Source: CAWIMX01 sp963792785
GTDB lineage: Bacteria > Acidobacteriota > Vicinamibacteria > Vicinamibacterales > CAVVIG01
Assembly (NCBI GenBank): GCA_963792785.1
Contig: CAWBXO010000004.1
Location: 186,001-250,000, forward strand
Direction: 5' to 3'
Length of the DNA: 64,000 nucleotides
How positions within the stretch are numbered: the stretch's first letter is position 1; each line of letters opens with the position of its first letter. Shown here in pieces: positions 63,315 to 64,000 of the stretch. A program made the translations under genes and the position numbers. The notes under the pieces were generated by a model that saw nothing but the letters and a program-made list of their open reading frames with translations, was not told where the DNA came from and ran no database searches.

Positions 63315-64000
63315 CTAGCCGCGCCCGGGGCGGGCCGTGAGGTAGAGGTTCTGCCCGCCGCGGTTCACCAGCAGCAGCACCGGCCGGTCCGCGTTCTTCG
63401 CGAGCGCGTCGCGCAGCGCGTCGACCGTCGGCACCGCCTGGCGGTTCACCTCGAGAATGACGTCGCCCTGCTGCACGCCGGCGTCGGCGGCGCGGCCCGA
63501 CGCGTCGACGTCGCGCACGAGCAGCCCCTTCAGGTCCTGGTCGACGCCGGCCTGCGACGCCAGCTCCGGCGTGAGCGGCTGCACGGACACGCCGAGCGCC
63601 GTGCCGTTGCTCGATCCGGCTTCAGCGCGCACCGCCTGCGGCGCCGACGCCTCGCCGAGCGTCACGTCGAGCGTGCGCTCGTGACCGTCGCGCATCACCG
63701 TGACCGTGCTCTTGGTGGCCGGCCCCGCCTCGGCCACGGTGTTGCGCAGCGTGTTGACGCTGTCGATCGGCTTGCCGTTGAACGCGGTGATCACGTCGCC
63801 GCGCTCGACGCCGGCGCGCGCGGCCGCGCTGCCGTCGGTGACCGACGAGACGATCGCGCCCTTCACCTCGGTCAGCCCGAGGCTCTTCGCGAGATCCGAC
63901 GTCACCTGCTGCACCGTCACGCCGAGCTGGCCGCGCCGCACGCTCCCGGTCTCGCGCAGGTCCGTCATCACGCGCCGCGCCATGTTCGCCGGAATCGCAA
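63315..64000 (-). CDS. HtrA/Deg serine protease, C-terminal part (partial)
   Basis: The 5' end lies beyond the window; 228 residues are visible. It begins in AIPANMARRVMTDLRETG, the end of the protease domain, then carries two PDZ domains (VRRGQLGVTVQQVTSDLAKS, VSVQPLTPELASQAGVDQ) with carboxylate-binding loops. This matches the DegP/DegQ layout. Periplasmic quality control. The protease active site is not in view. Confidence 0.88.
   Translation of the reverse strand, partial: AIPANMARRVMTDLRETGSVRRGQLGVTVQQVTSDLAKSLGLTEVKGAIVSSVTDGSAAARAGVERGDVITAFNGKPIDSVNTLRNTVAEAGPATKSTVTVMRDGHERTLDVTLGEASAPQAVRAEAGSSNGTALGVSVQPLTPELASQAGVDQDLKGLLVRDVDASGRAADAGVQQGDVILEVNRQAVPTVDALRDALAKNADRPVLLLVNRGGQNLYLTARPGRG

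Noticed and set aside
1..64000. Prophage, integrative element or transposase
   Set aside because: No integrase, transposase, terminase or tRNA-linked attachment site was seen on either strand.
1..64000. tRNA or rRNA genes
   Set aside because: No cloverleaf or rRNA-like stretch was recognised; the gaps are mostly short and filled by arrays or hairpins.

Overview
The window is very GC-rich and densely coded, with many short low-complexity gaps. It has no phage, plasmid, rRNA, tRNA or CRISPR signature. The gene content points to a soil-type Acidobacteriota chromosome, most likely class Vicinamibacteria (inference): three DUF5916/CBM9-like outer-membrane proteins, many secreted cupins, VOC proteins and beta-propellers, a PQQ dehydrogenase, two M28 peptidases, and a Tat-exported molybdenum hydroxylase. 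No marker gene is present to prove the lineage.

Layout. 1-2.0 kb: MoxR ATPase plus VWA (CoxE-like) pair. 2.1-9.5 kb: cytochrome c fusion, cupin, a DUF3089 hydrolase/SDR/small-protein operon, a PagL-like outer-membrane protein, a WEGDT-family secreted protein and a double-VOC protein. 9.5-15 kb: PQQ dehydrogenase lipoprotein, a barrel protein, a glycine-zipper lipoprotein and an AsmA protein. 15-20.8 kb: GCPII-like M28 peptidase, ammonium transporter, cupin, MgtC/DUF4010 protein. 20.8-29.6 kb: TPP decarboxylase, methyltransferase, metallo-beta-lactamase-fold protein, a secreted HExxH coiled-coil protein, a second WEGDT protein, VOC, a STAS-like protein and an alpha/beta hydrolase. 29.7-45 kb: two NHL propellers, three DUF5916 proteins, GT87, a cupin, a PA14 polytopic protein and small lipoproteins. 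45-52 kb: DinB, a secreted protein, an NHL propeller, and an Lrp regulator divergent from a pyruvate-dehydrogenase-type E1/E2 pair. 52-57.4 kb: operon for a periplasmic Mo hydroxylase (Tat 2Fe-2S, Mo and FAD subunits, cytochrome b and a small helical protein). 57.7-64 kb: MDR reductase, a PD40 propeller coupled to an M28-PDZ peptidase, a ParB-like protein, DinB and the 3' end of an HtrA protease.

Three patterns cut across the genes. (1) At least eight gene ends carry degenerate tandem arrays of 7- or 8-bp units. Each locus has its own unit sequence, and several arrays are followed by their own reverse complement so that they fold into hairpins. (2) About ten genes have a -10-like hexamer 6 to 8 nt before the start codon, most without a Shine-Dalgarno, suggesting widespread leaderless transcription. 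(3) At least six genes are interrupted by single-base frameshifts in otherwise intact reading frames, mostly at short homopolymers or repeats. This pattern looks more like assembly indels than decay, but one lies in a G8 tract of an outer-membrane protein and another in a palindromic repeat inside the E2 gene. Gene boundaries given for frameshifted genes join the two frames.
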